From DASZHJ01 sp035581425 (GTDB taxonomy: Bacteria > Pseudomonadota > Alphaproteobacteria > ATCC43930 > CGMCC-115725), in the NCBI GenBank assembly GCA_035581425.1, contig DATJVP010000104.1, forward strand, positions 1 through 54,822: 54,822 nucleotides of DNA, read 5' to 3'. Below are positions 7,383 through 17,339 of this stretch, piece by piece (position 1 is the stretch's first letter; each line of letters opens with the position of its first letter). The notes below the pieces were generated by a model. The model did not search any database, was not told the DNA's origin, and saw only the letters and a program-made list of their open reading frames with translations. The position numbers were made by a program, and so were the translations under genes.

Positions 7383-9602
7383 ATGAACGACACCATGCAC
7401 GTGCGTTCTCCTGCAGAGACGGACCCGAAGCGGCTGCAGCGGCTCTTCCCCGGCGTTGTCGCGCGCGAAGCCGAATCCGAAGGTATCGACCTTCGCGAGA
7501 TCCTCTCCATGCTGAGGCGGCGGATCGCCGTCATCCTCGGCTTTGCCGCCGTCATCATGGCGCTCGCGACGGTCTACGTTTATCAGCTGACGCCGCGCTA
7601 TACGGCGCAAGCGACGCTGATGCTGGAGCAGCAGAGACTGCAACTCCTCGACATCAAGAGCGTGCTGTCGGGCGAGGGCGACAGCTCGATGCTGATCGCG
7701 ACGCAGGTCCAGCTCATCACCTCGCCGCGGATCGCCGAGCGGGTCGCGACCGCGCTGCATCTCGAGAGCGAGCCCGAGTACAATCCCAATCTGGCGCATC
7801 CTCCGAAGTTTGCGCCGATGGCATGGATGGGCCGGCAGGTCTCGGCACTCATCGGAAGCGATGCGCCCGATGCTCCGGCCGAAGCCTCGCCGCGCCGCGA
7901 GCTCACATCGGCCGACGTGGCTCCCGCCCTAGGCGGCAGGGTCGGGGCTTTCAATGACGGCACTTCCTACATCATCAAGATCAACGCGCAGTCGGAGAGC
8001 CCCGAGCTCGCGGCGAAGATCGCCAACGCCTATGTCGAGGCCTATCTCACGGATCAGCTCGAGGCCAAGTTCGAGGCGACGCGGCGCGCGAGCGCGTGGC
8101 TCAACGACCACCTGACCGATCTCAAGGACAAGGTCCAGACCGCGGAGCGCGCGGTTCAGCTCTTCAAGCAGGAGCACAACCTCTCGCAATCCGGCACGAC
8201 CGTTACGAGCCAGCAGCTCGCCGAGCTCAACTCGCAGCTCATCATCGCGACGGCCGACCGCCAGCAGAAGGAGGCTTCGGTGCGCGAGCTGCGCAGCAGC
8301 GCGAGCTCGCCGCTCCTCGACAAGCTCAAGGAGCAGGAAGCGGAGCTGCTGCGGCACCAGGCGGAGCTCGCGACCCGCTACAAGTCCGAGCATCCCACCA
8401 TGATCAATCTCGCCGCGCAGATTCGCGACGTGCGCGCGAAGATCGGGCAGGAGATCGCGGCGGCCAATCGTACCTTGGTCGACCAGCTCAACGTCGCGCG
8501 GTCGCGCGAGGAATCGATCAAGGCCGCGCTCGCGCGGCTCCAGCAGTCAACGACCGAGCAGGACAAGGCCCAGGTGCAGCTCGCCGAGCTCGAGCGCGAG
8601 GCGCAGGCGAGCAAGGCGCTCTACGAGGATTTTCTCAAGCGCTTCCAGCAGACGAGCGTCCAGGAGGACATCCAGCAGCCGGACGCGCGCGCGGTCGCGG
8701 TCGCGACGCCTCCGAGCGGCCCCTCCTATCCGAACAAGTCGCTCTACCTCAGCGTCGCCGGCGCGGCGGCGCTCTTCTGCGGCATCCTGGTGGCGCTCTT
8801 CCTCGAGCGACTCGACAACGGGTTCCGGACCTCCGATCAGCTCGAGAAGTCGCTGGCGCTGCCGACCCTCGGGATGGTGCCGCAGCTCACGCGCGGCAAG
8901 CGGCCGGAACGCGTCGTGGTCGCCGAGCCGGTCTCGCAATATTCCGAGGCGATCCGCTCCGTGCGAACGGCGCTCCGCTTCTCGGACGTAGACGATCCGC
9001 CGAAGCTGGTGCTCGTCACCTCCTCGCTGCCCTCGGAGGGAAAGACGGTGTTCGCGGTCTCTCTCGCGCGCAGCGTAGCGCGCTCCGGCGGCCGTGCGCT
9101 CCTCATCGATTGCGATCTCCGCCGTCCGGGCGTCGCCAAGATGCTGGGCGCTACGGAGGGGCCGGGGCTCGTCGATCTCTTCGAGGGCAATGCCAAGCCC
9201 GAGTCCGTGGTGCGCGTCGACGAAAGCTCGGGTGTGCATTTCGTCTCCGCGAAGGGCGGCACCGCCAACCCGCAGGACCTGCTGGGCTCGCAGCACATGC
9301 GCTCCTTCCTTGAGGGCATGCGGGCACATTACGACCTCGTCGTCATCGACTCGCCGCCGGTGCTGGCGGTCTCCGACGCGATCGTGCTCTCCCATATCGT
9401 GGACACGACCATGTATATCGTCCGCTGGGAGCGTACGCCGCGCCAGGCGGTGATCGGGGCCGTGAAGCAGCTCCGCGCGAATGGCGGCCACCTCGCGGGC
9501 GCCGTGCTATCGCGGGTAAACACGCGCCGGCACCGGTCGTACAATTACGCGGATTCCGCGTACTATTACGGGCGGGACAAGGGCTACTACAACAAGGCCT
9601 GA
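7383..9602 (+). CDS. Wzc-type polysaccharide co-polymerase / tyrosine autokinase
   Basis: A 739-residue inner-membrane chain-length regulator fused to a BY-kinase. The Wzz domain starts near residue 35, with a transmembrane helix around 50-68 and a long coiled-coil periplasmic region (about 215-420). A second helix near 458-480 follows the PNKSLYLSV segment. The cytoplasmic kinase has Walker A (SSLPSEGKT, about 545-553), Walker A' (LLIDCDLRRPG, about 573-583) and Walker B (LVVIDSPP, about 653-660). The C-terminal tail has eight Tyr within its last 25 residues, the autophosphorylation cluster. Such kinases control polymerisation and export with Wza. The metallophosphatase at 3660 is a possible counter-enzyme. 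Confidence 0.94.
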   Translation: MNDTMHVRSPAETDPKRLQRLFPGVVAREAESEGIDLREILSMLRRRIAVILGFAAVIMALATVYVYQLTPRYTAQATLMLEQQRLQLLDIKSVLSGEGDSSMLIATQVQLITSPRIAERVATALHLESEPEYNPNLAHPPKFAPMAWMGRQVSALIGSDAPDAPAEASPRRELTSADVAPALGGRVGAFNDGTSYIIKINAQSESPELAAKIANAYVEAYLTDQLEAKFEATRRASAWLNDHLTDLKDKVQTAERAVQLFKQEHNLSQSGTTVTSQQLAELNSQLIIATADRQQKEASVRELRSSASSPLLDKLKEQEAELLRHQAELATRYKSEHPTMINLAAQIRDVRAKIGQEIAAANRTLVDQLNVARSREESIKAALARLQQSTTEQDKAQVQLAELEREAQASKALYEDFLKRFQQTSVQEDIQQPDARAVAVATPPSGPSYPNKSLYLSVAGAAALFCGILVALFLERLDNGFRTSDQLEKSLALPTLGMVPQLTRGKRPERVVVAEPVSQYSEAIRSVRTALRFSDVDDPPKLVLVTSSLPSEGKTVFAVSLARSVARSGGRALLIDCDLRRPGVAKMLGATEGPGLVDLFEGNAKPESVVRVDESSGVHFVSAKGGTANPQDLLGSQHMRSFLEGMRAHYDLVVIDSPPVLAVSDAIVLSHIVDTTMYIVRWERTPRQAVIGAVKQLRANGGHLAGAVLSRVNTRRHRSYNYADSAYYYGRDKGYYNKA

Positions 9603-9611
9603 AGTCGGGCG

Positions 9612-10271
9612 ATGACGGTCCGGGTATCGAGGCTGGCGCTGATCGAGCTCTCGCTGTTCGCCGCGGTCATCGCGCTTGGCGCGCCCGCGGCCGTCAATGC
9701 CTTTCACAAGGTGGCTCTTGACGATCGGCTCGCGCCCGCGACCGGTCGGGGTGTCACGTCGGAGGATGCAGCCCGCTTGCTGGGTGAATCCGTCCAGTCC
9801 GACGCCGAGCGCGTCGACTTCGCGTTCGCCCTGCTGGGCGCCGCCGATGCCTCCTCGATCGACGAGAGTGACAGGGCGGCATTGATCGCCCAGGCTGCCG
9901 CAGACTTTCGCGTCTATGTCTCGCGCGTACCCGGAGACGGCGCGGCTTGGGCGGGCCTCGCCTCCGCCGAGCTCGCGCGCGGGGACGGGCGCCGCGCCGC
10001 CGATGCGTTCGTCGCTTCGATACTCGCAACGCCGTGGTCGCCCTCGCTCGTCGCTTGGCGGTGCGGCCTCGGGATCGATCTCTTCAACCGCCTCGATGAT
10101 GAGGGCAGGGAGCTCCTGAAGGGGCAATTCCGGCTCGAGGCGCAACGCTCGGTCGCGTCTCTGGTCCAGATCGTGACCGCACGGAACGCCCTGCGGACCG
10201 CCCGCATCCTGCTTGCCTCGAGCCCGGATGAGCTCCAGAAATTCGAGGCGGAGCTTGCCAGGCGCCGATGA
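9612..10271 (+). CDS. Membrane-anchored TPR-like hypothetical protein
   Basis: A 219-residue protein of unknown function. A single hydrophobic segment at about 8-28 (LALIELSLFAAVIALGAPAA) acts as signal or anchor. The rest is Ala-rich helical repeats such as GDGAAWAGLASAELARGDGRRAADAF, like tetratricopeptide repeats, so it may be a periplasmic scaffold. It starts 9 nt after the Wzc-type gene and its stop overlaps no neighbour. Position suggests a role in polysaccharide assembly. Confidence 0.72.
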   Translation: MTVRVSRLALIELSLFAAVIALGAPAAVNAFHKVALDDRLAPATGRGVTSEDAARLLGESVQSDAERVDFAFALLGAADASSIDESDRAALIAQAAADFRVYVSRVPGDGAAWAGLASAELARGDGRRAADAFVASILATPWSPSLVAWRCGLGIDLFNRLDDEGRELLKGQFRLEAQRSVASLVQIVTARNALRTARILLASSPDELQKFEAELARRR

Positions 10272-10272
10272 C

Positions 10273-11367
10273 ATGAGCAGCGCCACGCATTACCGGGAGC
10301 TTGCGCGCCTCCTGATATTTCGCCTCGGCAGCATCGGAGATTTCGTGGTGGCGCTGCCGTGCCTGCATTTCCTGCGCGGGCGCTACCCTTCGGCAGAGAT
10401 CGTGCTCCTGACCAACGCGCCCGTCGAAAGCCGCGCGGCGGCGGCCTCGAGCGTTTTGCAGGGCACGGGCCTGGTCGATCGGTTCATCGAGTATCGCGCG
10501 GGCCGCTACGATCCTCGGGAGGTCGTGGCCGCAGCGCGGAAGATCCGGGCGGTGGCGCCCGGGCGTCTCGTCTATCTCGTGGATCGGCCGAACGCGCTCT
10601 CGGTCTATCGCGACTACCTGTTCTTTCGGCTCTGCGGAATCCGAAGCGCGGTGGGCTTCCCATTTGCGAGCGATCTGCGCCAGCCTCGGCTCGTCGATCC
10701 CAGCGAGGGTTTGTACGAGAAGGAAGCGGAGCGATTGGCGCGTTCCCTCGCGTCTCTCGGCGCGATCGATTGCGGCGCCTCCGGGAGCTGGGATCTCGTT
10801 CTCTCGAAGACCGAGACGCTCGAAGCGGACCGGCTCGTCGAGGAGGCGACGCCACGGGGCGCGAGCGGAATGCCCCTGATCGCACTCAGCATCGGAACCA
10901 AGCAGCCGATCAATGATTGGGGGGACGCCAATTGGCGACGGGTCCTCGAGCTGACGGCGCACGCGGAAATGCGGTTGATGTTGGTGGGATCCCGCGAGGA
11001 CCGCGAGCGTTCGCAGGCGGTCGCGCGGCTCTGGAGAGGTCCCGTGCTCAATCTCTGCGGCCGGCTCTCGCCCCGCTTGAGCGCGGCGGCGATGCGGCGC
11101 GCGGAGCTTCTGATGTGTCACGACAGCGGCCCCATGCACCTCGCGGCGGCTGTCGGCACCCGCTGCGTCGCGGTCTTCAGCAACAAGGATGCGCCGGGGC
11201 GGTGGTATCCTTTCGGCCGAGATCACGTCGTGCATCGCCCGCGCGCGCGCGCGAGCGGCATTGACTCGATAGAGCCTGCCGCGGTCGCAGCGTCCGTGCA
11301 GCGCGCGCTCGAGCGTCCGCGCAAAAAGGAATCGGATTGTGGGGAGGCCACTCGTGCGGCTCGCTGA
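10273..11367 (+). CDS. GT9 (heptosyltransferase-like) glycosyltransferase
   Basis: A 364-residue GT-B enzyme of family GT9, typified by ADP-heptose transferases. The N-terminus (FRLGSIGDFVVALPCLHFLR) has the GDxxxxxP pattern. The C-terminal half contains CHDSGPMHLAAAVGTRCVAVF followed by WYPFG, characteristic of the family. It may transfer heptose or another sugar to a lipid-linked acceptor. ATG 10273 lies just after the stop of the preceding gene. Its last codons overlap the next gene's start by 14 nt. Confidence 0.9.
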   Translation: MSSATHYRELARLLIFRLGSIGDFVVALPCLHFLRGRYPSAEIVLLTNAPVESRAAAASSVLQGTGLVDRFIEYRAGRYDPREVVAAARKIRAVAPGRLVYLVDRPNALSVYRDYLFFRLCGIRSAVGFPFASDLRQPRLVDPSEGLYEKEAERLARSLASLGAIDCGASGSWDLVLSKTETLEADRLVEEATPRGASGMPLIALSIGTKQPINDWGDANWRRVLELTAHAEMRLMLVGSREDRERSQAVARLWRGPVLNLCGRLSPRLSAAAMRRAELLMCHDSGPMHLAAAVGTRCVAVFSNKDAPGRWYPFGRDHVVHRPRARASGIDSIEPAAVAASVQRALERPRKKESDCGEATRAAR

Positions 11368-12139
11368 CATCACGCCCGTCATTCTCACCCGCAACGAGGA
11401 GCCGAACATCCGCCGCACGCTCGAGCGACTGCGCTGGGCGAAAGATATCGTCGTGGTCGACAGCGGCAGCGATGACGGCACGCTCGATATCCTGCGGCAA
11501 TTTCCGGCAGTGCGTGTGTTTCAACATCCGTTCCGCGCGCATGCGGAGCAATGGCATTTTGCCGTCAACGAGACCTCCATCGCGACGCCCTTTGTGTTGG
11601 GTCTCGATGCGGACTACCTCCTCTCCGAGGAGTTGATCCGGGAATTCGAGACTCTCGCGCCGGAGCCGGAGATCGGGGGATACGAGGTCGCATTTCGCTA
11701 CTGCGTCCTAGGTCACCCGCTTCCCCGCTCGATCTATCCTCCGCGCATCCTGCTGTTTCGCCGCGAGCAGGCAAGCTTCGTCCAGGACGGGCACACGCAG
11801 CGCCTCTCCGTCTCCGGCAGCGTCCGGCAGCTTCGGCATCTCGTCGACCATGACGATCGCAAATCGCTGACGCGCTGGGTCGCTGCACAGGACGCATATG
11901 CGAGGTTGGAGCGCGACAAGCTGCTGGCGGCGCGAGCGAGCGAGCTCGGCCGCGCCGACCGCATCCGCCTACGGCGAATCCTCGCGCCGATCGCGGTGCT
12001 TTTTTACTGCCTCTTCGCCAAGCGCATGCTGTTTGCGGGACTGCCGGGCTGGTACTACACCTATCAGCGCGTGGTCGCGGAGCTCCTGCTCTCGCTCTAC
12101 CTGATCGAGGATCGCCTCGTGAACCACGAGCCCCGCTGA
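11354..12139 (+). CDS. GT2 glycosyltransferase
   Basis: A 261-residue GT-A family 2 enzyme. The N-terminus (ITPVILTRNEEPNIRRTL) and VVVDSGSDDGT form the nucleotide-sugar site, with LGLDADYLL as the metal-binding DxD region. Its C-terminal hydrophobic segments (about 210-245) suggest membrane association. GTG 11354 is chosen because GGAGG lies 6 nt upstream; GTG 11339 is an alternative with a weaker site. It resembles WcaA and LPS core glucosyltransferases. Donor and acceptor are unknown. Confidence 0.88.
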   Translation: MRLADITPVILTRNEEPNIRRTLERLRWAKDIVVVDSGSDDGTLDILRQFPAVRVFQHPFRAHAEQWHFAVNETSIATPFVLGLDADYLLSEELIREFETLAPEPEIGGYEVAFRYCVLGHPLPRSIYPPRILLFRREQASFVQDGHTQRLSVSGSVRQLRHLVDHDDRKSLTRWVAAQDAYARLERDKLLAARASELGRADRIRLRRILAPIAVLFYCLFAKRMLFAGLPGWYYTYQRVVAELLLSLYLIEDRLVNHEPR

Positions 12140-12145
12140 GGAGCG

Positions 12146-13657
12146 ATGGCGGTTCCGGTGAAGCGATCCGGCGGTACGCGGTTGCGCGGCGGCGCGGCCG
12201 CATCGAGCGGCTCCCGCCGTGAGACGCCGGCGATCATGACGCCGAATGGTGCCGCCGAGCCGGCGCACCGCCCAGCGCCCCTGCCGCAGCTCCTGTTGCG
12301 CGGCGGACTGCTTCTGGTGCTGGGCTTTTCTCCCCTGCCGCTGGCGTCGGTGAACGCCACCGCCTGGACCGTCCTGGCGGTCGCAAGCGGCGCCTTGCTG
12401 CTTCTCGCGTTTGCGTCGGAGCTTGTCGATCCCGCTCGAAAGGAGCAGTTCAGGGTCCTTCGCCTGTCGACGATATTGGCCGGGCTCGTTGTCGTCTGGA
12501 TCGTGCTCCAGCAGTTCCCGGCCCCGTTCGCGGATTGGAACGCGGCTCTGTGGGACCGCGCGGCTCATGCGCTGGGGGCACCCGTGGAGCGCTCCGTCAG
12601 TCTGGCGCGCGAGCGCTCCCTCGGGCACCTGCTCCGGCTCCTGGCCTATGCAGCCATTTTTCTTTCAGCCTGGACGGTGGGACGCCGCAGCCAGGGAGCG
12701 CAGGCTGTGCTCCGGTCCGTCGCTTTCATCGGCGCGGCCTATGCACTCTATGGCTTGATCGCCTACTTCTCCGGCAATGAGTTCGTCCTCTGGTTTCGCA
12801 AAACGGCCTACACGGAGGATCTCACAGGCAGCTTCGTCAATCGCAATTCCTTCGCGACGTTCCTCGGCCTCTGCCTCATTGCGAACCTTGGCCTCATAGC
12901 GCAGGTCCTGTCGGAGCGCATCGATTCCGCAAGTTGGCGCATGCTCTTCCACTCCTCGGTCGAGGCAACTTTGCGGCACGGCATCTGGCCGCTCTTGGGC
13001 TCGACGCTAACGGCGGCGGCGCTGCTGCTCACGCACTCTCGGGGCGGCATGATCGCGACGCTCTGCGGCGTCGCCGCGCTGGTCCTGGCGGCGCTCTCCG
13101 CGCCGTCGCTGCGCGGCCCCTGGCGCTGGCCGCTCGCGTCATTCGCCGCCGCCGGCGCGGCACTGATGATCGCCGTCGCCGGGAGCGGCGCTCTCGAGCG
13201 CCTCGGGAATAGCAGCGACGACTCGACCGGCCGCAACGAGATCTACGCCGGAACCATTGCCGCCATCGAGCAGCATCCGCTCGCGGGGACCGGCCTCGGG
13301 ACATTCGAGTACGTCTACGCTCCGCATCAGCCGCAGTCGGAATTGAAGCGCGTCGAATACGCGCATGACGAGTATCTCCAGACCATGCTCGAGCTCGGCC
13401 TACCCGCCGCCGCCGGATTTTTCCTGCTGCTCGCGCTACTGGCGGGACGCTGTATCGTCGGAGTCTTCCGCCGACGAAGGAATGCCCTCTTTCCTTGCGT
13501 CGGTGTCGGCGCGTCGGTCTTGGCGGCGGTGCATTCCCTGGTGGATTTCAGCCTCGAGATGCCCGCGGTCGCCACGATCTTCGCGGCGCTGCTGGGGATG
13601 GCGGTGGCGCAATCGGTCGGTACCAGCGCGGTAGCGCACGATGGTCGGCACCGCTAG
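12146..13657 (+). CDS. O-antigen ligase-like membrane protein (putative polymerase)
   Basis: A 503-residue polytopic inner-membrane protein of the Wzy_C/O-antigen ligase superfamily. About a dozen hydrophobic stretches are seen. The diagnostic periplasmic loop is GRNEIYAGTIAAIEQHPLAG with the following TGLGTFEYVY and YAHDEYLQTMLELG. Such proteins polymerise or ligate lipid-linked oligosaccharides on the periplasmic side. It starts 6 nt after the GT2 gene. A second, more distant polymerase-like protein lies at 18726. Confidence 0.87.
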   Translation: MAVPVKRSGGTRLRGGAAASSGSRRETPAIMTPNGAAEPAHRPAPLPQLLLRGGLLLVLGFSPLPLASVNATAWTVLAVASGALLLLAFASELVDPARKEQFRVLRLSTILAGLVVVWIVLQQFPAPFADWNAALWDRAAHALGAPVERSVSLARERSLGHLLRLLAYAAIFLSAWTVGRRSQGAQAVLRSVAFIGAAYALYGLIAYFSGNEFVLWFRKTAYTEDLTGSFVNRNSFATFLGLCLIANLGLIAQVLSERIDSASWRMLFHSSVEATLRHGIWPLLGSTLTAAALLLTHSRGGMIATLCGVAALVLAALSAPSLRGPWRWPLASFAAAGAALMIAVAGSGALERLGNSSDDSTGRNEIYAGTIAAIEQHPLAGTGLGTFEYVYAPHQPQSELKRVEYAHDEYLQTMLELGLPAAAGFFLLLALLAGRCIVGVFRRRRNALFPCVGVGASVLAAVHSLVDFSLEMPAVATIFAALLGMAVAQSVGTSAVAHDGRHR

Positions 13658-13672
13658 GCGCGTCGCTCATCC

Positions 13673-14839
13673 ATGAAGATCCTGCACGCGATTGCCGATC
13701 TCGACCGCAGCAAGGGCGGCCCTGCGGTTGCTTGTCTTGGCCTCGCGGAGCTGATGGCGCGAAATGGCCATCGCGTGCGCGTCGTCGCAACCGATCGCGG
13801 CTTTGCGTCGGAGGAAAGGGATCTCGCGCCCGGCGTCGAGATTGAAGTGTTTCCCGGGAGCTGGCCCGCCTTCTTCGGCACCTCCTGGCCGTTGCGCAAA
13901 CGGCTCGCCGATGCCGTGCGCGAGGCCGATGTCGTGCATCTGCATTCGCTCTATCTCTTTCACGACTGGGTCTGCGCGCACTACTGCTGGCGGCATGGCA
14001 AGCCGTACATCATCGAGCCGCACGGGACGCTCGATCCCTACATTTACGCGCGGCATCGCTGGCGAAAATCCGTCGTCGATGTGCTCTTCCAAAACCGAGT
14101 GCTGGAGCGCGCCGCAGGGCTGCATTACACGGCCGCGGAGGAGTGGCGCTTGGCGCGCACGAGAGCGCGGAACCTTCGCGGCGCGATCGTTCCCATAGGA
14201 ATCGATCTTCGTCAGTTCGATGCGTTGCCGCCGCGCAGCGCCCTCCGCGATCGCTTTCCGGCGGCCGGCGACCGCAAGGTCGTGCTGTTCCTGGGACGGT
14301 TGAGCCGTAAGAAGGGCGTCGACATCGTCATCGAAGCCTTCGCGGAGGTCGCGCGCGAGCGCGACGATATCGTCCTCATCATCGCAGGTCCGGACGACGG
14401 AGTGCGGCAGGAAGCAGAGGCGCTCATCCGCGAGCGCGGCCTTCTGGCGCGGAGCCTCGTCCCGGGAATGCTCGGCGGCAGGGATAAACTCGCGCTTCTC
14501 GCAGGTAGCTACGTCTTTCTCCTGCCATCGCAGAGCGAGAATTTCGGCATCTCCGTGGTCGAAGCGGCGGCTTGCGCGATTCCCGTGGTGATTTCCGAGC
14601 AGGTGAACATCTGGCGAGACTTCAGCGATGCGAAAGCGGGATTGACGGCGCCACCCAATGCGCAGGCCTTCGCGGCACACCTTCGCTATCTGCTCGACAA
14701 TCCCGCCGCCGCGACCGAGCTCGGACGACGCGGCGCGGCGCTCGTGCGCTCGCGTTTCGACTGGAATGCGCTGGGCCGGGATTACGAGGCGATGTATGCG
14801 CAGGCCGCGCGCGACGGGCGTCTTCCGGTGCTGGAATAG
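13673..14839 (+). CDS. GT4 glycosyltransferase
   Basis: A 388-residue GT-B enzyme. The N-terminal Gly-rich loop (SKGGPAVACLGLAELM) marks the acceptor domain. VPIGIDLRQFD, FLGRLSRKKGVDIVIEAF and LPSQSENFGISVVEAAACAIPVV mark the GT4 donor domain, with the E(x7)E pattern. It probably adds one sugar in the repeat unit at the cytoplasmic membrane surface. Sixteen bases separate it from the polymerase-like gene and four from the next GT4, so all are likely in one operon. Confidence 0.9.
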   Translation: MKILHAIADLDRSKGGPAVACLGLAELMARNGHRVRVVATDRGFASEERDLAPGVEIEVFPGSWPAFFGTSWPLRKRLADAVREADVVHLHSLYLFHDWVCAHYCWRHGKPYIIEPHGTLDPYIYARHRWRKSVVDVLFQNRVLERAAGLHYTAAEEWRLARTRARNLRGAIVPIGIDLRQFDALPPRSALRDRFPAAGDRKVVLFLGRLSRKKGVDIVIEAFAEVARERDDIVLIIAGPDDGVRQEAEALIRERGLLARSLVPGMLGGRDKLALLAGSYVFLLPSQSENFGISVVEAAACAIPVVISEQVNIWRDFSDAKAGLTAPPNAQAFAAHLRYLLDNPAAATELGRRGAALVRSRFDWNALGRDYEAMYAQAARDGRLPVLE

Positions 14840-14843
14840 GCGA

Positions 14844-16064
14844 ATGGCCCCCGCACACGCGCCGCAAAAATGGCGGGTCGCCTATCTCGTGAGCCATCCG
14901 ATCCAGTACCAGGCGCCACTGCTGCGGCTTATCGCAGCGCAGCCCGACATAGACCTGACGGTGCTCTTCCAGTCGGACGTATCGCTCGGAGCCTATTCCG
15001 ACCGAGGATTCGGCCGGGACTTGAAATGGGACATCCCGCTGCTCGAAGGTTATCGATACGAGTTCCTGCCGGGCCTCTGGCGCCACGGTCCTGTGACGGG
15101 ACAACGCCCCATCAATTGGGGATTCGGACGCCGATTGCGGCGCAAGCATTTCGACGCGCTCTGGGTCCACGGTTATGCGCGGTTCGTCAATTGGGCGGCA
15201 ATGCTGCGGGCCAAGGCCGGGGGCCTCAAGGTGCTCGTGCGCGACGAGGCGAGCGAGATCAGCGCGGATCGGTCCGCGCTCAGAAGGCAGGCGAAGCGGC
15301 TGTTCTTCCGCGCGCTCGTGGGTGTCGCCGACGCCTATCTCGCGATCGGCAGCGCCAATCGGGACTATTACCTCTCGCAGGGTATCGCGCCGGAGCGGCT
15401 TTTCCCGATGCCTTATTGCGTCGACAATGATTTCTTCGCGAGCCGCGCCTCTGCCGCCGCGACCTCGCGAGAGGATCTCCGTCGCTCGCTCGGGATCGAG
15501 GCCGGGCGCCCGATCATCCTCTATGCCTCGAAATTCGAGGCACGAAAACGCCCGGACGATTTGCTGCGTGCCTACGGGCATCTGCTCGGGGAGCTCGCGG
15601 GAGTTGCGAAGCCTTATCTGCTCTTCGTCGGCGATGGCGACTTGCGCCCGGCGCTGGAAGCGGAGGCACGCGAAAAGGGCCTGGCGGACATCCGCTTCCT
15701 CGGCTTCCGCAATCAGACGGAATTGCCGGCGCTCTATGAACTCTGCGACGTCTTCGTGCTGCCGTCGACGCGGGAGCCCTGGGGGCTCGTCGTCAACGAG
15801 GTCATGGCGACGGGACGGCCGGTCGTGGTGAGCGACCGCGTCGGCTGCGCGCAGGACCTCGTGCGGAATGGAGTGAACGGCTTCGTCTTTCCCCTGGGAG
15901 ATACGAGGGCGCTCGCCGCTGCCCTGAAGGAGGTTCTCGGAAATCCCGAGCGCGCGCGCGGCATGGGACTTCAGTCCCGCGCAATCCTCGCTACCTGGAG
16001 CTTCGCCGAGGACGTGGCCGGTCTCCGCGCTGCTCTCGCGGCGACGCTGCGGCGGGAGAGGTAG
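14844..16064 (+). CDS. GT4 glycosyltransferase
   Basis: A 406-residue GT-B enzyme. The start VAYLVSHPIQYQAPLL is typical of a GT4 subgroup seen in exopolysaccharide loci. The donor side has LYASKFEARKRPDDLL, LFVGDGDLR and LPSTREPWGLVVNEVMATGRPVV. ATG 14844 is preferred; an open extension to 14658 would overlap the preceding gene by 182 nt. Sugar specificity is unknown. Confidence 0.9.
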   Translation: MAPAHAPQKWRVAYLVSHPIQYQAPLLRLIAAQPDIDLTVLFQSDVSLGAYSDRGFGRDLKWDIPLLEGYRYEFLPGLWRHGPVTGQRPINWGFGRRLRRKHFDALWVHGYARFVNWAAMLRAKAGGLKVLVRDEASEISADRSALRRQAKRLFFRALVGVADAYLAIGSANRDYYLSQGIAPERLFPMPYCVDNDFFASRASAAATSREDLRRSLGIEAGRPIILYASKFEARKRPDDLLRAYGHLLGELAGVAKPYLLFVGDGDLRPALEAEAREKGLADIRFLGFRNQTELPALYELCDVFVLPSTREPWGLVVNEVMATGRPVVVSDRVGCAQDLVRNGVNGFVFPLGDTRALAAALKEVLGNPERARGMGLQSRAILATWSFAEDVAGLRAALAATLRRER

Positions 16065-16067
16065 GCA

Positions 16068-17324
16068 ATGGACCATTCCGTCCTGCTCGCTTATCCCGGC
16101 AAGAACCAGAACGTGCTCGCCGATCTCCTGGCGCTACAGCGCGCAGACATGCTCGCGCTATTCTGCACGACCATCGCACTCAGTCCTGCATCTCGCGTCA
16201 TGGGCATGCTTCCGGCAAGCCTTCGCGCCGACCTGGAGCGCCGGGTCTTCGACGGCGTGGACATGCGCCGGATCCGAACATTTCCGACGCGAGAGCTGGT
16301 ACGCCAGGCCGCTCGGCACCTGGGGCTGACCTCGCTCACCCGACACGAAACCGGCTGGGCCTCGATGGATGCAGTCGCGCAAGCTCTCGACGCGCAGGTC
16401 GCGTCTCTCATTCGACGGGGCGCGGTCAACGCCTCCGCCGTGTACAGTTACGAGCATTCCGCCGCCGAGAGCTTCCGAGCCGCGGGCGAGAAGGGGATCC
16501 GGCGGATCTACGAATTGACCATCGGTTACTGGCGGGTGGGGTTGAAGATTCTTTCGGAAGAGCGGGAGCTGAAGCCGGAATGGGCCGCAACGCTCGACGT
16601 TCTCCGCGACAGCGACGCAAAGAACGCGCGCAAGGACGCGGAGCTCTCGGGAGCCGATCACGTCATCGTCCCGAGCGATTTCGTGCGGGCCACGCTTCGC
16701 GAGCACCCGGGCTTCGGCGCGAGCATAGACGTGATCCCCTACGGCGCCCCTGCGCCGAGACGGCAGGCCTCGGCGCGCGAGCCGCGGAAGGACGCGCTGC
16801 GCCTTCTGTACGTCGGCCATTTGAGTCAGCGAAAGGGCGTCTCGTACTTGTTCGAGGCCATGCAACGGCTCGAAGGCCTGGCGACATTGACGCTGGTCGG
16901 GCCCAAGCCCGACCGCGAATGTCCCGCGCTCGAGAGGGAGCTGCAGCACCACAAGTGGCTGGGTGTCGTCCCTCATAGCAGAGTGCTCGAGGTCATGGGC
17001 GCGCATGACATCTTCGTCTTCCCCTCGCTGTTCGAGGGTATGGCATTGGTGATACCGGAAGCGATGTCGGAGGGCTTGCCGGTGATCGCCACGCCCAACA
17101 GCGGCGCCGATATGATGGTCTCGAGCGGCGTAGATGGCTTCATCGTGCCGATTCGCGATGTCGAGGCAATCGTGTCGCGGGTGACGGAGCTGGCTCGCGA
17201 TCGCGAGCGGCTCGCGGAGATGAGCAGAGCCGCACTGGCCAAGGCCGCACAAATGTCCTGGGCGAATCGGGAGCGGCTCTTGATTGGCACTCTGCGAACC
17301 CGCATGGTCGCGAGCGATCGCTGA
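16068..17324 (+). CDS. GT4 glycosyltransferase
   Basis: A 418-residue GT-B enzyme. The N-terminal half is atypical (HSVLLAYPGKNQNVLADLLA), while the C-terminal half is standard GT4: VIPYGAP, LLYVGHLSQRKGVSYLFEAM, FVFPSLFEGMALVIPEAMSEG and LPVIATPNSGAD. It begins 4 nt after the preceding glycosyltransferase and is followed by the flippase, so it probably completes the repeat unit before transport. Confidence 0.88.
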   Translation: MDHSVLLAYPGKNQNVLADLLALQRADMLALFCTTIALSPASRVMGMLPASLRADLERRVFDGVDMRRIRTFPTRELVRQAARHLGLTSLTRHETGWASMDAVAQALDAQVASLIRRGAVNASAVYSYEHSAAESFRAAGEKGIRRIYELTIGYWRVGLKILSEERELKPEWAATLDVLRDSDAKNARKDAELSGADHVIVPSDFVRATLREHPGFGASIDVIPYGAPAPRRQASAREPRKDALRLLYVGHLSQRKGVSYLFEAMQRLEGLATLTLVGPKPDRECPALERELQHHKWLGVVPHSRVLEVMGAHDIFVFPSLFEGMALVIPEAMSEGLPVIATPNSGADMMVSSGVDGFIVPIRDVEAIVSRVTELARDRERLAEMSRAALAKAAQMSWANRERLLIGTLRTRMVASDR

Positions 17325-17339
17325 TTTGGGTGATCCCGG